Source of the DNA: an uncultured Selenomonas sp.
GTDB taxonomy: Bacteria; Bacillota; Negativicutes; Selenomonadales; Selenomonadaceae
NCBI GenBank assembly: GCA_902766095.1
Contig: CACXCN010000011.1
Span: forward strand, 1-64,000
Direction: 5' to 3'
Length of the DNA stretch: 64,000 nucleotides
Below, in pieces: positions 41,526 through 50,903 of the stretch; position 1 is the stretch's first letter, and every line of letters starts with the position of its first letter. The notes beneath the pieces are model-generated. The model saw only the letters and a program-made list of their open reading frames with translations, was not told where the DNA came from and did not search any database. The translations under genes and the position numbers were made by a program.

Positions 41526-44500
41526 ATGCTGGATAACTCACAAATAGAGCATGATTCGCAGAAAAGTTATTTCCGTCTGCCCGTGGGTGCAGCTGAGGCC
41601 GACAGCATGGTGAAGCTCGGGTTGCGCATAACGACGCACGAGGAGATCAAGCAGGTGCTGTTGCGGCTCTGGGTGGATAATGCCGAAAAGCTCGTACCGA
41701 TGCACGACCGCCTGGACAAGGGCGAAGCTGTACCGACGAGCGAAAATCATTTCTATGTGGCCCATGTCCACACGCCGGAGTGCGGGACGCTCGTTTGGTA
41801 TTATTTCATCGTCACGCTGGCTGATGGTACGATATACTATGGCAACAATGCGGAGCAGTGGGGCGGCCGCGGGGCTATATACGACCATGTGCCGCCGTCG
41901 TTCCAGCTCACGGTATATGACCGCGGCGCGCGCACGCCGGACTGGTTCAAGCATGCCGTCATGTATCAGATATTCCCGGATCGCTTCTACCGGTCCGGCA
42001 GCGAGATCATTCCGAAAAAGGGCGCCGTATATCATGCGTGCTGGCAGGATGATCCCTGCTACTACAAGGATCCGGATACGAAGGAGATCGTAGCCTACGA
42101 TTTCTTTGGCGGCAATCTGAAGGGCATCGAGCAGAAGCTCGGCTATCTGGATGACCTCGGTATCGATACCATCTATCTGAATCCGGTGTTCGAGTCGGAG
42201 AGCAATCATCACTATGATACGGGCGACTACAAGAAAATCGATCCGATTCTCGGCACGAATGAGGATTTTCATGAGCTCGTGCAGGCAGCGAAGAAGCGCG
42301 GCATGCATATCATCCTCGATGGCGTCTTCAGCCATACGGGCAGCAACAGCCGCTATTTCAACCGCTATGGCCAGTATGATACCATCGGCGCCTATCAGGC
42401 GAAGGATTCTCCGTACTACGAATGGTATAATTTCCGCAATTTCCCGAATGACTATGAGTGCTGGTGGAACTTCGATACGCTGCCTGATGTGAAGGAAACG
42501 ACGCCGTCCTATATGGATTTCATCATCCGCGATAAGGACAGCGTGCTGCATCACTGGATGAAAGAGGGCATTGCCGGCTGGCGCCTCGACGTCATCGACG
42601 AGCTGCCGGCCGAGTTTTCGCAAACATTCTTCAAAGAGCTCAAGGCCACCGATCCCGATGCGGTCATGATCGGCGAGGTCTGGGAGGATGCCTCGAACAA
42701 AGTCGCCTATGGCATCCAGCGGCAATATCTCTGCGGGCATGAGATGGATTCGGCGATGAACTATCCGTTCCGCGATATATTGTTCGACTATCTGCTCGGC
42801 CATATCGATGCCCATACGGCGATGCGCCGGTTCGAATCGCTGCGTGAGAACTATCCGCGTGAGAATTTCTATGCGATGATGAACCTCATCGGCAGCCACG
42901 ATGTGCAGCGGGCGATCACGCTGCTCGGCGAGGCACCCTACTACGACGGCATGTCGGCCATCGAGCAGTCCCGCTATCGGCTCGACAGCGACCACTACAA
43001 TCTGGGCCTCGGGCGGCTGCTCATGGCTGCCTTGTGGCAGATGACTTATCCGGGCGTGCCCAGCATCTACTATGGTGATGAAATCGCCATGCAGGGCTTC
43101 AAGGATCCCTATAACCGCCGGCCCTACGACTGGGAGCATGGCGATAGCTACGTCCAGGACTGGTACCGGAAGATGATAAAGCTGCGCAAGGATCATGTGG
43201 CTCTGCAGACCGGCGAGCTGCTGCCGCTCTATGCGGATGACGGCGATGTCATCGCTTATGCGCGGCGCACGCGCGAGGGAGTTGATGCCTTCGGTCAGCC
43301 TGCCGATGATGATATATTCATCATCGCGTTCAACCGCAATGTCACTGAGGAGCGCACGATCACGCTCGATGTCAGCGATTTTGCCGAGGGCGTGTTCTTC
43401 GACCCGTTCTACCCAGATCGGGAGACGTCCGTCGTGCGCGGCAAGCTGACGCTGCAGCTGAAACCGCTGCGCGGACAGGTACTGGAGCAGAAGCATGAGG
43501 CTCCGCATTATGCGCGTCAGGCCGGCGTGCTGCTGCATCCGACCTCCCTGCCGTCGAAATACGGCTGTGGCGACCTCGGCAAGACGGCCTACCGCTTCAT
43601 CGACTGGCTGGCATCCGCTGGTCAGAGCGTCTGGCAGATACTGCCGCTCGGACCGGTGGGCTTCGGCTATTCCCCGTATCAGTCGCCTTCGGCCTTTGCC
43701 GGTAACACGCTGCTTATAGATATCGATGAGCTGATCGAGCAGGGCTGGCTCAAGGAGAGCGAGGCCCGGCTGCCATTCGCCATCAATACGGAACGGGTGG
43801 ACTTCGACCGCGTGGCGGCTTTCAAGGAGAAATGCCTGCGCAAGGCGTATGTGAAATTCGCCAAGGTGGCAGCCCGCAATGGCGATTATCAGGCGTTCAT
43901 CGAGCAGGATGCTTACTGGTTGGATGACTATGCGCTGTTCATGGCCGCGCATCGTGAGTTCAAGGGCGGCGATTGGACGACATGGCCGGAGCCCATCCGG
44001 AAACGCGAGCCCCGGGCACTGGCCAAGCTGCGCACTCGCCTGGCCGATGGCATCGGCTTTGTGAAATTCACGCAGTATCTGTTCCATGAGCAGTGGGAGC
44101 GCCTGCACGCCTATGCCAAGGCTCGTGGCATCCGCATACTCGGCGATATCCCGATATTCCTCGCTCAGGATAGTGCTGATGTCTGGGTCAATCAGTCATT
44201 GTTCGATCTGAATGAGGATGGGACGCCGCACACGGTGGCTGGCGTACCGCCAGATTATTTCAGCGCCACGGGACAGCTTTGGGGCAACCCGCAGTATGAC
44301 TGGAAAGCTATGCGTCAGGATGGCTATGCCTGGTGGAAACTGCGGCTGAAGAAACTGCTGGAGCTCGTGGATATGGTGCGCATCGACCATTTCCGCGGCT
44401 TCGAGTCCTATTGGGAGATTCCGGGCGGTGCCGATACGGCCATGGGCGGTACGTGGCGGCCGGGACCGGGGCTGGATTTCTTCAAGGCCCTGAAGCAGGA

Positions 44501-45017
44501 ACTCGGCGATCTGCCCATCGTAGCCGAGGATCTCGGCATCATCACTGATGCGGTCGAGCAGCTGCGGTCCGACTGCGGCTTCCCGGGCATGAAGGTGTTG
44601 CAGTTCATGCTTCATTTCGGTGATATGGGACGGTTCGGCTTCGTGGCACCGGAGAACAGCGTCATCTATACCGGTACGCATGATAACAATACGACGGTGG
44701 GATGGTATGAGCAGGATATCGACGAGGTGACGCGGGCGGCACTGGCAGATATGCTGCATGCCGATATCGATTCGCCGCGTGCAATCGACCGTGCGCTCGT
44801 CGAGTATGCCTACGCCTCCGAGGCGCGTCTGGCCATCATCCCGATGCAGGACGTGCTGGGACTCGATGCTACGGCCCGCATGAATGCGCCTGGCACGGTA
44901 GGCGGCAACTGGTCCTGGTGCCTCAAGAAAGACTGGGCTCAGACAGCTGACGCAGCCTGGCTGCAGGGACTGGCGCGCAAGTACGGCCGCAGCGGTCGTG
45001 CTGTGGCTGGGAAATAA
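41526..45017 (+). CDS. Fused neopullulanase-type GH13 and GH77 4-alpha-glucanotransferase
   Basis: This 1163-aa fusion carries two starch/glycogen enzymes. The N-terminal half has a CBM34-like domain (about 1-130) and a GH13_20-type barrel: MYQIFPDRFYRS, Asp355 in GWRLDVIDELP, Glu384 in GEVWEDASN and Asp459 in GSHDVQRA. A GH77 (MalQ) domain begins near 664 (GVLLHPTSLPSKYGCGDLG), with Asp954 in RIDHFRGFE, Glu1001 in VAEDLGI and Asp1053 in THDNNTT. Both sites look complete. The ATG at 41526 follows GGGAAGG. A short-chain maltodextrin trimming and disproportionation role next to GlgP is inferred. Confidence 0.92.
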   Translation: MLDNSQIEHDSQKSYFRLPVGAAEADSMVKLGLRITTHEEIKQVLLRLWVDNAEKLVPMHDRLDKGEAVPTSENHFYVAHVHTPECGTLVWYYFIVTLADGTIYYGNNAEQWGGRGAIYDHVPPSFQLTVYDRGARTPDWFKHAVMYQIFPDRFYRSGSEIIPKKGAVYHACWQDDPCYYKDPDTKEIVAYDFFGGNLKGIEQKLGYLDDLGIDTIYLNPVFESESNHHYDTGDYKKIDPILGTNEDFHELVQAAKKRGMHIILDGVFSHTGSNSRYFNRYGQYDTIGAYQAKDSPYYEWYNFRNFPNDYECWWNFDTLPDVKETTPSYMDFIIRDKDSVLHHWMKEGIAGWRLDVIDELPAEFSQTFFKELKATDPDAVMIGEVWEDASNKVAYGIQRQYLCGHEMDSAMNYPFRDILFDYLLGHIDAHTAMRRFESLRENYPRENFYAMMNLIGSHDVQRAITLLGEAPYYDGMSAIEQSRYRLDSDHYNLGLGRLLMAALWQMTYPGVPSIYYGDEIAMQGFKDPYNRRPYDWEHGDSYVQDWYRKMIKLRKDHVALQTGELLPLYADDGDVIAYARRTREGVDAFGQPADDDIFIIAFNRNVTEERTITLDVSDFAEGVFFDPFYPDRETSVVRGKLTLQLKPLRGQVLEQKHEAPHYARQAGVLLHPTSLPSKYGCGDLGKTAYRFIDWLASAGQSVWQILPLGPVGFGYSPYQSPSAFAGNTLLIDIDELIEQGWLKESEARLPFAINTERVDFDRVAAFKEKCLRKAYVKFAKVAARNGDYQAFIEQDAYWLDDYALFMAAHREFKGGDWTTWPEPIRKREPRALAKLRTRLADGIGFVKFTQYLFHEQWERLHAYAKARGIRILGDIPIFLAQDSADVWVNQSLFDLNEDGTPHTVAGVPPDYFSATGQLWGNPQYDWKAMRQDGYAWWKLRLKKLLELVDMVRIDHFRGFESYWEIPGGADTAMGGTWRPGPGLDFFKALKQELGDLPIVAEDLGIITDAVEQLRSDCGFPGMKVLQFMLHFGDMGRFGFVAPENSVIYTGTHDNNTTVGWYEQDIDEVTRAALADMLHADIDSPRAIDRALVEYAYASEARLAIIPMQDVLGLDATARMNAPGTVGGNWSWCLKKDWAQTADAAWLQGLARKYGRSGRAVAGK

Positions 45018-45054
45018 TGTCTGTTTATCCATAAATGAAGGAGGACGATAGGGT

Positions 45055-46011
45055 ATGTTTAAACCTCATAAACTGGCAATATTGGGATTAGGTCATGTCG
45101 GATCAGCAGTGCTGGCTCGGGCCATCGGCTTCGAGATGGCGGCTGAGATCGTCTGCATCGATAAGGATCCCCATGTGGCGCATGGGGAGGCACTCGATGC
45201 CATGCATTCGCTGCCCTGCAGCTATACGCCGAGTACGCATGTATATTCGGGCGGCTTCGAGGAGCTGAAGGATGCTGACGTCATCATATGCGCAGCTGGA
45301 CCTAGTATCATGCCTGGCAACCACGATCGCCTGACGCTGGCCAAGAACAATATCGCGGTCATGCGCGAGATCATGGGAGAGGTTGTGCGCTATACCCGTG
45401 ATGCTATCTTCATCATGATAACGAATCCGCTCGATGTCATGACGTATGTAGCGGCGACGGAGTTCGATTATCCGCGCGGACGCCTGTTCGGTACCGGTAC
45501 GACGCTCGAGACCTTGCGCTTCAAGAGCATATTGGCGCGCCATTATCATGTGGATGCGACCGATGTGCAGGGCTACATGCTCGGCGAGCATGGCAACTCG
45601 GCCTTCCCGGCCTGGAGCTCGGTGGGCATCGGCGGAATCCCCTTGGCCGACCTCGATGAATTCTTCGAGCATGAGGGGCCGCTGGACAAGGCAGCCGTGG
45701 CCGATGAGGTCGTACAGACGGCCTATGATGTGCTCGAGTCGAAGGGCTGGACGAATACCGGTATCGCTATGGGCGCCTGCCGCCTGGCACGGGCCGTGTT
45801 CTTTGATGAGCATGCAGTGCTGCCGGTCTCGCTGCCGTTTACCGGCGAGTATGGCCTGCACGATGTATCGCTGTCGCTGCCGAGCGTCATCGGCGCACAG
45901 GGCGTACTGCGCCGTCTGCCGATTCATCTGACCGATGAAGAACTCGAGCTTTTGCAGAAGAGTGCGGACAGCGTCAAAGAGGTCTTGCGAGCGAATGGCC
46001 TGATCAAATAA
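45055..46011 (+). CDS. LDH/MDH-family 2-hydroxyacid dehydrogenase
   Basis: This 318-aa NAD-dependent enzyme has an N-terminal Rossmann fold (LAILGLGHVGSAVLA), the catalytic His179 in GEHGNSAFPAW and the conserved Arg in MITNPLD. The substrate loop reads GPSIMPGNHDR (about 82-92). The usual specificity position (Gln in lactate, Arg in malate dehydrogenase) appears to be Ile85 by eye, which resembles L-2-hydroxyisocaproate dehydrogenases. L-lactate or branched 2-hydroxyacids are therefore candidates. RBS GGAGGA. It closes the glg unit, and a strong terminator follows. Confidence 0.8.
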   Translation: MFKPHKLAILGLGHVGSAVLARAIGFEMAAEIVCIDKDPHVAHGEALDAMHSLPCSYTPSTHVYSGGFEELKDADVIICAAGPSIMPGNHDRLTLAKNNIAVMREIMGEVVRYTRDAIFIMITNPLDVMTYVAATEFDYPRGRLFGTGTTLETLRFKSILARHYHVDATDVQGYMLGEHGNSAFPAWSSVGIGGIPLADLDEFFEHEGPLDKAAVADEVVQTAYDVLESKGWTNTGIAMGACRLARAVFFDEHAVLPVSLPFTGEYGLHDVSLSLPSVIGAQGVLRRLPIHLTDEELELLQKSADSVKEVLRANGLIK

Positions 46012-46028
46012 CCACAGGGATATACCGC

Positions 46029-46072
46029 AGCCGCATCAGGAGCGATTCGTGCTCCTGATGCGGCTTTTTATT
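46029..46072 (+). terminator. Strong terminator after the dehydrogenase gene
   Basis: A perfect 15-bp stem (46029-46043 and 46051-46065) with a 7-nt loop and a T run. It separates the glycogen and LPS operons. Confidence 0.93.
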
Positions 46073-46090
46073 GCTCCATTTCGGAAAAAC

Positions 46091-46119
46091 TTGCATAGCG
46101 GGACGATGTCTTGTAAAAT
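46091..46119 (+). promoter_or_regulatory. Promoter of the LPS operon
   Basis: TTGCAT (46091-46096), a 17-bp spacer and TAAAAT (46114-46119), 65 bp before the lpxC start. This is the best promoter found ahead of the LPS genes. Confidence 0.68.
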
Positions 46120-46184
46120 AGAGTTAATGGTATTCCTGTCGAAGGATGAAAACGGATATCACATAAAAGCTGGGAGGCGTGGTT

Positions 46185-47015
46185 TTGCAGAAACAAACGA
46201 CGATAGCTCATGAGGTGAGCTACTCGGGAATAGGGCTGCATTCCGGACTCGAGGTCCATATGAAGCTCTTGCCGGCTCCGGAGAATACGGGGCTGATATT
46301 CGTGCGCACTGATTTGCCCGGACAGCCGTGCATCGCGGCTCAGGCCCGGAATGTCGCGGCGACGGTCAGAGCTACGACCATAGAGGAGAACGGGGCAAAG
46401 GTGTTCACAATCGAACATCTCATGAGTGCTTTGCATATCGCTGGTATCGATAACTGCCGCATCGAGATGGATGCAGAGGAGCCGCCGGTCGCTGATGGCT
46501 GCTCGGAGACGTTCTATCGTCTGCTGCTCGAGGCCGGCGTAAGCGAGCAGGAGGCACCGCGTCATATCATAGAGATCGACCGCGTCTACCGCATCGATGA
46601 TGATGAACACCGGCGCTTCGTCATGGTGGTGCCGTACGATGGCTTCCGCGTGACGTTCACTTCGTTGAATCCTCATGCGCTCGTCGGGCTGCAGTTCGAG
46701 GATTTCCATATTGATAGCGACACCTACCTGCGGGAGATCGCACCGGCGCGCACGATCGCCTATGAGAAGGAGATCGAGGCGCTGCGCCAGATGGGACTCG
46801 GCCGCGGTGGCACGCTCGAGAATGTCATCGTCTACAACGATGAGAAATGGCTGAACAAGCTGCGCTATGAGGACGAGCTCGTGCGTCACAAGATCCTCGA
46901 CGTCATTGGCGACCTGCGACTGGCCGGCCCCATACGCGGCCATGTCATCGCTGTGGCTTCGGGGCATGCTCTGAATACGCAGCTGGCCAGGAAGATAGCC
47001 GATGCGCTCGGCTGA
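46185..47015 (+). CDS. lpxC: UDP-3-O-acyl-N-acetylglucosamine deacetylase
   Basis: This enzyme carries out the committed zinc-dependent step of lipid A synthesis. The 276 aa show HEVSYSGIGLHSGLEV, the zinc His in EHLMSALHIAGIDN, AYEKEIEALRQMGLGRGG, the His/Asp zinc site RHKILDVIGDL and the catalytic His in ASGHALN. TTG at 46185 is taken as start because GGGAGG lies seven bases upstream; the in-frame GTG at 46179 is only one base from that site. The length is slightly shorter than in Proteobacteria, as usual outside that phylum. Confidence 0.94.
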   Translation: MQKQTTIAHEVSYSGIGLHSGLEVHMKLLPAPENTGLIFVRTDLPGQPCIAAQARNVAATVRATTIEENGAKVFTIEHLMSALHIAGIDNCRIEMDAEEPPVADGCSETFYRLLLEAGVSEQEAPRHIIEIDRVYRIDDDEHRRFVMVVPYDGFRVTFTSLNPHALVGLQFEDFHIDSDTYLREIAPARTIAYEKEIEALRQMGLGRGGTLENVIVYNDEKWLNKLRYEDELVRHKILDVIGDLRLAGPIRGHVIAVASGHALNTQLARKIADALG

Positions 47016-47127
47016 TACGTTGCTGTTTATCAGCGGCCGCCAAGTGTCGTATAGTCCGGCGGCCACGCCGATACATCATAACTAAACCAGGAATTTATAT
47101 AAGCGAATTAGTGAAAGAGGGATAATC

Positions 47128-47568
47128 ATGGTCCTGGACATCAATGAGATTCAAAAGATATTGCCGCATCGCCCGCCGATGCTGCTTGTCGATCGCATCA
47201 CGGAGATCGAGCCGTTTCAATCAGCTACGGGCATAAAGAATATCACGATGATGGAGCCGCAGTTCCGCGGACATTTCCCGGGACATCCGATCATGCCGGG
47301 CGTGCTCATCCTCGAGGCGATGGCTCAGGTCGGTGGCGTCGCTATGCTTTACCCGGAGGAGAATCGCGGCAAGATCGCGCTGTTCGGTGGCATGGAGCAT
47401 GTGAAATTCAAGCGGCCGGTCGTCCCTGGCGATCAGCTCGTGACGAAAGCTCAGCTCGTGCGCGTGCGCGGCAATTTCGGCCTGCTGCATTGCGACGGCT
47501 ATGTCGATGACCAGCTTGTTGCCTCGGCTGATTTCAAATTCGCCTTAAAAGATGGCGAAAATCTGTGA
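47128..47568 (+). CDS. fabZ: 3-hydroxyacyl-ACP dehydratase
   Basis: This 146-aa hotdog-fold enzyme dehydrates 3-hydroxyacyl-ACP. It competes with LpxA for that pool, so it is often placed in lpx operons. Signature [13 protein letters not shown] and the catalytic His/Glu in [29 protein letters not shown]. The 205-bp gap to lpxA is the longest in the LPS block. Confidence 0.95.
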   Translation: MVLDINEIQKILPHRPPMLLVDRITEIEPFQSATGIKNITMMEPQFRGHFPGHPIMPGVLILEAMAQVGGVAMLYPEENRGKIALFGGMEHVKFKRPVVPGDQLVTKAQLVRVRGNFGLLHCDGYVDDQLVASADFKFALKDGENL

Positions 47569-47674
47569 TAAATACTGATATTGGCAAGAAAAAAGGAGCT
47601 ATTCTTTGCTCATCCCTTATAAAGCTTGATTTTGCTTGTATATGAGTTGCGAGATTTATGCGATAGGGCTGGAA

Positions 47675-47742
47675 TATAATATATAGATAAAAGATAAGCA
47701 AAGACAAGCGAAAACCGTCATAAAGCTTCGCTGCGCGAAGCC
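47675..47742 (+). promoter_or_regulatory. Possible leader of lpxA
   Basis: The gap 47569-47773 contains a consensus TATAAT at 47675-47680 but no good -35 at normal spacing. It also has a perfect hairpin GCTTCGC-TGC-GCGAAGC (47726-47742) 31 bp before the lpxA ATG. An internal promoter plus a structured leader is possible; evidence is modest. Confidence 0.3.
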
Positions 47743-47773
47743 GCAGGCGGGATGATATATGGAGGGTATAGAA

Positions 47774-48586
47774 ATGAGCAGTGAGAACAAGGTCATTGCC
47801 TATATACATGATACAGCTGTCATCGCGCCGGGAGCGCGCATAGGCAAGAACGTCGAGATCGGACCGTATGCGGTCATCGGTGAGCATGTGGAGATTGGTG
47901 ATGGCACCATCATCGGACCACATGCCGTCATCACCGGCTGGACGCAGATCGGTAAGGAATGCCATATCTATCAGGGGGCTTCCATCGGTGAGGAGCCGCA
48001 GGATCTGAAGTTCAAGGGCGAGAAGAGCTACACGTTCATCGGCGATCGCACGAAGATACGCGAGTGCGCTACGGTGCATCGCGCTACGGGCGAGGGCGAG
48101 GAAACGCGCATCGGCAACGATTGCCTGCTCATGGCGTACACCCATGTCGCGCATAACTGCGTCCTGGGCAACAACGTCATCATGAGCAATGCGGCGATGA
48201 TCGCTGGTCACGCCGTGGTCGAGGATCGTGCGGTCATCGGTGGCATGGCTGGCGTGCATCAGTTCGTCAAGATCGGCCGCAATGCCATGGTCGGCGGCAT
48301 GTCGAAGCTCGTGCAGGATGTCGTGCCGTTCACGATCGTTGATGGCCGTCCGGCCAAGGTCGTGGGCCTGAACAGCGTCGGCATATCGCGTGCCGGTATC
48401 AAGCTCGAGTCGCGCCGTCGCATCAAGCAGGCGTACAAGATCCTTTATCGCTCGGGATTGTCGCTGCCGCAGGCAATCGCTGTCATCGAGCAGGAGGTCG
48501 ATTCCTGCGAAGAGGTCGAGCATTTCCTGCGCTTCCTGCGCAATGCGGAGCGCGGTATATGCCGTGAGCGTCGCGAGAATGACTGA
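47774..48586 (+). CDS. lpxA: UDP-N-acetylglucosamine acyltransferase
   Basis: This enzyme performs the first step of lipid A synthesis, transferring 3-hydroxyacyl from ACP to UDP-GlcNAc. The 270-aa protein is a left-handed parallel beta-helix of hexapeptide repeats (IGKNVEIGPYAVIGEHVEIG). It carries the catalytic His region MAYTHVAHNCVLGN and the C-terminal helical domain. ATG 47774 has GGAGGG seven bases upstream; an in-frame ATG at 47759 precedes that site and is rejected. lpxD is not in this window. Confidence 0.95.
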   Translation: MSSENKVIAYIHDTAVIAPGARIGKNVEIGPYAVIGEHVEIGDGTIIGPHAVITGWTQIGKECHIYQGASIGEEPQDLKFKGEKSYTFIGDRTKIRECATVHRATGEGEETRIGNDCLLMAYTHVAHNCVLGNNVIMSNAAMIAGHAVVEDRAVIGGMAGVHQFVKIGRNAMVGGMSKLVQDVVPFTIVDGRPAKVVGLNSVGISRAGIKLESRRRIKQAYKILYRSGLSLPQAIAVIEQEVDSCEEVEHFLRFLRNAERGICRERREND

Positions 48587-48635
48587 GTATCGCATTGATT
48601 GAGAGATATATGATCCAGCTGGGTCATCATAGTAT

Positions 48636-48665
48636 GCAAAAGGCAGCCTCATGGCTGCCTTTTGC
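48636..48665 (+). terminator. Internal terminator between lpxA and lpxI
   Basis: A perfect 13-bp stem GCAAAAGGCAGCC / GGCTGCCTTTTGC (48636-48648, 48653-48665) with loop TCAT. The run of T is within the descending arm. It lies 22 bp before the lpxI ATG, in the same strand and operon, so it could attenuate the downstream LPS genes. Confidence 0.75.
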
Positions 48666-48686
48666 GGGAAAATGGAGGATATCCGA

Positions 48687-49487
48687 ATGGAAAAGATAGG
48701 ACTGCTGGCCGGTGTAGGACGTCTGCCGGTGGAGTGCGCGCGGGCTGCGCGGGCCGTGGGCTACGAGGTGGTGGCAGTTGCACTGCTGCCTGACACGGAC
48801 CCGGAGCTGGACACGGCGGCGAACAGCTGCGAACACATAAGCATCGCCCAGTTCGACAGCATCATCCAGTATCTGAAGCAGCAGCAGGTGACGAAAGTGA
48901 CGATGATCGGCAAGGTCACGAAGGAATTGCTGTTCAGCGGCCCGAAACCTGATGCCCGCCTCATGGGTCTGCTCATGAGCCTGCCGGATCACAAAGATGA
49001 TACCATCATGATGATGTTCGTGCGCGAGCTGGCCAAGGAGGGCATACAGGCCTTCGACCAGACGATGATGATACGTCCGCTCATGCCGCATCATGGCGTC
49101 ATATCGAAGCGCGAGCCGACGGAGGCCGAGCGTCAGGATATGGAGTTCGGATTCCGCATCGCGAAGGAGCTCGGGCGCCTCGATATCGGTCAGACGGTCG
49201 TGGTGAAGGATAAGGCGGTCATGGCGCTCGAGGCCATAGAGGGTACGGACGCCTGCATCCGGCGCGGCGGTGAGCTCGCGCATGGCGGTGCGGTCGTAGC
49301 CAAGGTCGCAAAGCCGCAGCAGGACAATCGCTTCGATGTGCCGACCGTAGGCATGAATACGCTGGAGACGATGGCATCTGTAGGAGCGAAGGCTCTGGCC
49401 ATCGAGGCAGACAAGACGCTGCTTGTTGAGCGCGAGAAGGTCGTGCGCTTCGCAGAGGAGCACGATATAACCATAGTGGCGATGTAA
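48687..49487 (+). CDS. lpxI: UDP-2,3-diacylglucosamine pyrophosphatase, LpxI type
   Basis: This 266-aa DUF1009 enzyme hydrolyses UDP-diacyl-GlcN to lipid X. Many Gram-negatives use LpxH instead. Motifs seen: GLLAGVGRLPVECARAAR, GKVTKELLFSG, VGQTVVVKDK-type region (DIGQTVVVKDKAVMALEAIEG), TDACIRRGGEL and PTVGMNTLE. The start is the ATG at 48687 with GGAGGATAT upstream. It lies between two hairpins, 101 bp after lpxA. Confidence 0.93.
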   Translation: MEKIGLLAGVGRLPVECARAARAVGYEVVAVALLPDTDPELDTAANSCEHISIAQFDSIIQYLKQQQVTKVTMIGKVTKELLFSGPKPDARLMGLLMSLPDHKDDTIMMMFVRELAKEGIQAFDQTMMIRPLMPHHGVISKREPTEAERQDMEFGFRIAKELGRLDIGQTVVVKDKAVMALEAIEGTDACIRRGGELAHGGAVVAKVAKPQQDNRFDVPTVGMNTLETMASVGAKALAIEADKTLLVEREKVVRFAEEHDITIVAM

Positions 49488-49510
49488 GATAGTTCGCAAT
49501 GCGGGGATAC

Positions 49511-49557
49511 GGAGCTGTGGACAAAATGATTCTTCATTTTTTCACAGCCCCTTTTTT
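49511..49557 (+). terminator. Terminator between lpxI and lpxB
   Basis: GGAGCTGTG (49511-49519) pairs with CACAGCCCC (49543-49551), with an inner AAAATGA/TCATTTT stem, followed by six T. A TATAAT (49609-49614) lies after it, but no matching -35 was found. Confidence 0.72.
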
Positions 49558-49666
49558 ATTGAAGGCCGGCTGACCGCAAAAAAATCGGCGCAAAACGGCA
49601 AAGTATAGTATAATGTATAGGATAATGGCTTTATTATGCGGCCAGGGTTGGTCAGGAGGTCAGGAT

Positions 49667-50842
49667 ATGAAGATAATGTTGTCAGCGGGAGAGGTTTCAG
49701 GCGACCTGCATGGCGCCAGCCTGGCCCGGGCTATCCTGACGCAGGAGCCGGCAACGGAGCTCGTTGGATTTGGCGGGCAGAACATGGCGGCGGCCGGCGT
49801 GCGGCTGGCAGCTGATATGGCCAGCTATAACGTCATGGGCATCAGCGAGGTGCTGAAGAATCTGCGGCGCCTGGCCCGGTTGCTCGACCAGCTGACGGAA
49901 TTCATGCGGCAGGAGCGGCCGGATCTGCTCGTGCTGATCGATTATCCTGATTTCAATTGGCGACTGGCAAAAAGGGCCAAGGCGCTTGGCGTGCCGGTAT
50001 TCTCCTACATACCGCCCTCAGCCTGGGCCTGGCGCAAGGGCCGGGCGCGCAAATGCGCGCGCCTTGCCGATGAGTTCGTGGCGATATTCCCGCATGAGCT
50101 GCCGGTTTATGAGGCAGCGGGGGCGAATATATCGTTCGTAGGCAATCCACTCGTAGATACGGTGCAGCCCGAGATGCCACTAGAGGAAGCACGGCTGCAT
50201 TTCGGCCTGCAGGAGCAGGAGCATGCCGTGCTGCTGTTGCCGGGCAGCCGCCGTCAGGAGATCGAGCTGCTGCTGCCAGCGATGCTCGAAGCTGTGCATA
50301 TATTGCTGCATGGCCGTTCGGGCGAGCTGCCCACACGGTTTTTCCTGCCAGTGGCCGAGAATGTGGATGAGGAGCTCATCAAGCGCCTCATATCCCGCAC
50401 CGGACTTGACGGCCGCATCACGCTGACTCATGAAGCCCGCTATGCCCTGATGGGGATAGCGGATGCCGCTATGGCCACGTCGGGGACAGTCGTCATGGAG
50501 GCTGCTCTCATGGGGCTGCCCTGCGTCGTGCTCTACCGGCTGTCGAAGCTGTCCTACATCGTCGGACGTCTGCTCGTGCATGTGGAGAATTTCAGTCTGC
50601 CGAATATCCTGCTGGGCGAGCAGTTCCAGCCGGAGCTGCTGCAGGATGAGGTGAAGCCGGCGCGCATCGCGCACGAGATCGAGCAGCTCTATCGCGGTGA
50701 AGCACACCGTGAGGAGGTCGTGGCCAAGCTCCGGCAGGCTTGTGACCGCCTCGGCCCTCCGGGAGCGGCCGGACGCGTGGCGGCGAAGATACTGGCGGCG
50801 GCCAAGCGCCTGTCACCGGCATCGGAGGCGGCGGAGAAATGA
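49667..50842 (+). CDS. lpxB: Lipid-A-disaccharide synthase
   Basis: This 391-aa GT19 enzyme joins lipid X and UDP-diacyl-GlcN to form the beta-1,6 disaccharide. Landmarks are MLSAGEVSGDLHGASLARA, FGGQNM, LIDYPDFNWRLAKRAKA, YIPPSAWAWRKGRA, VGNPLVDTV, LLPGSRRQEIELLLP and ATSGTVVMEAALMGLP. ATG 49667 has AGGAGG six bases upstream; an ATG at 49613 has no site. msbA follows 62 bp later. Confidence 0.95.
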   Translation: MKIMLSAGEVSGDLHGASLARAILTQEPATELVGFGGQNMAAAGVRLAADMASYNVMGISEVLKNLRRLARLLDQLTEFMRQERPDLLVLIDYPDFNWRLAKRAKALGVPVFSYIPPSAWAWRKGRARKCARLADEFVAIFPHELPVYEAAGANISFVGNPLVDTVQPEMPLEEARLHFGLQEQEHAVLLLPGSRRQEIELLLPAMLEAVHILLHGRSGELPTRFFLPVAENVDEELIKRLISRTGLDGRITLTHEARYALMGIADAAMATSGTVVMEAALMGLPCVVLYRLSKLSYIVGRLLVHVENFSLPNILLGEQFQPELLQDEVKPARIAHEIEQLYRGEAHREEVVAKLRQACDRLGPPGAAGRVAAKILAAAKRLSPASEAAEK

Positions 50843-50903
50843 ATCGGGCGGCGGCTCCGGCCCCGCATGATGGTGAATAGAGAGAACGGGAGAAACTTCT
50901 TAG

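Noticed and set aside
46179-46184. GTG start for lpxC
   Set aside because: It lies one base from the GGGAGG site; TTG at 46185 has seven-base spacing.
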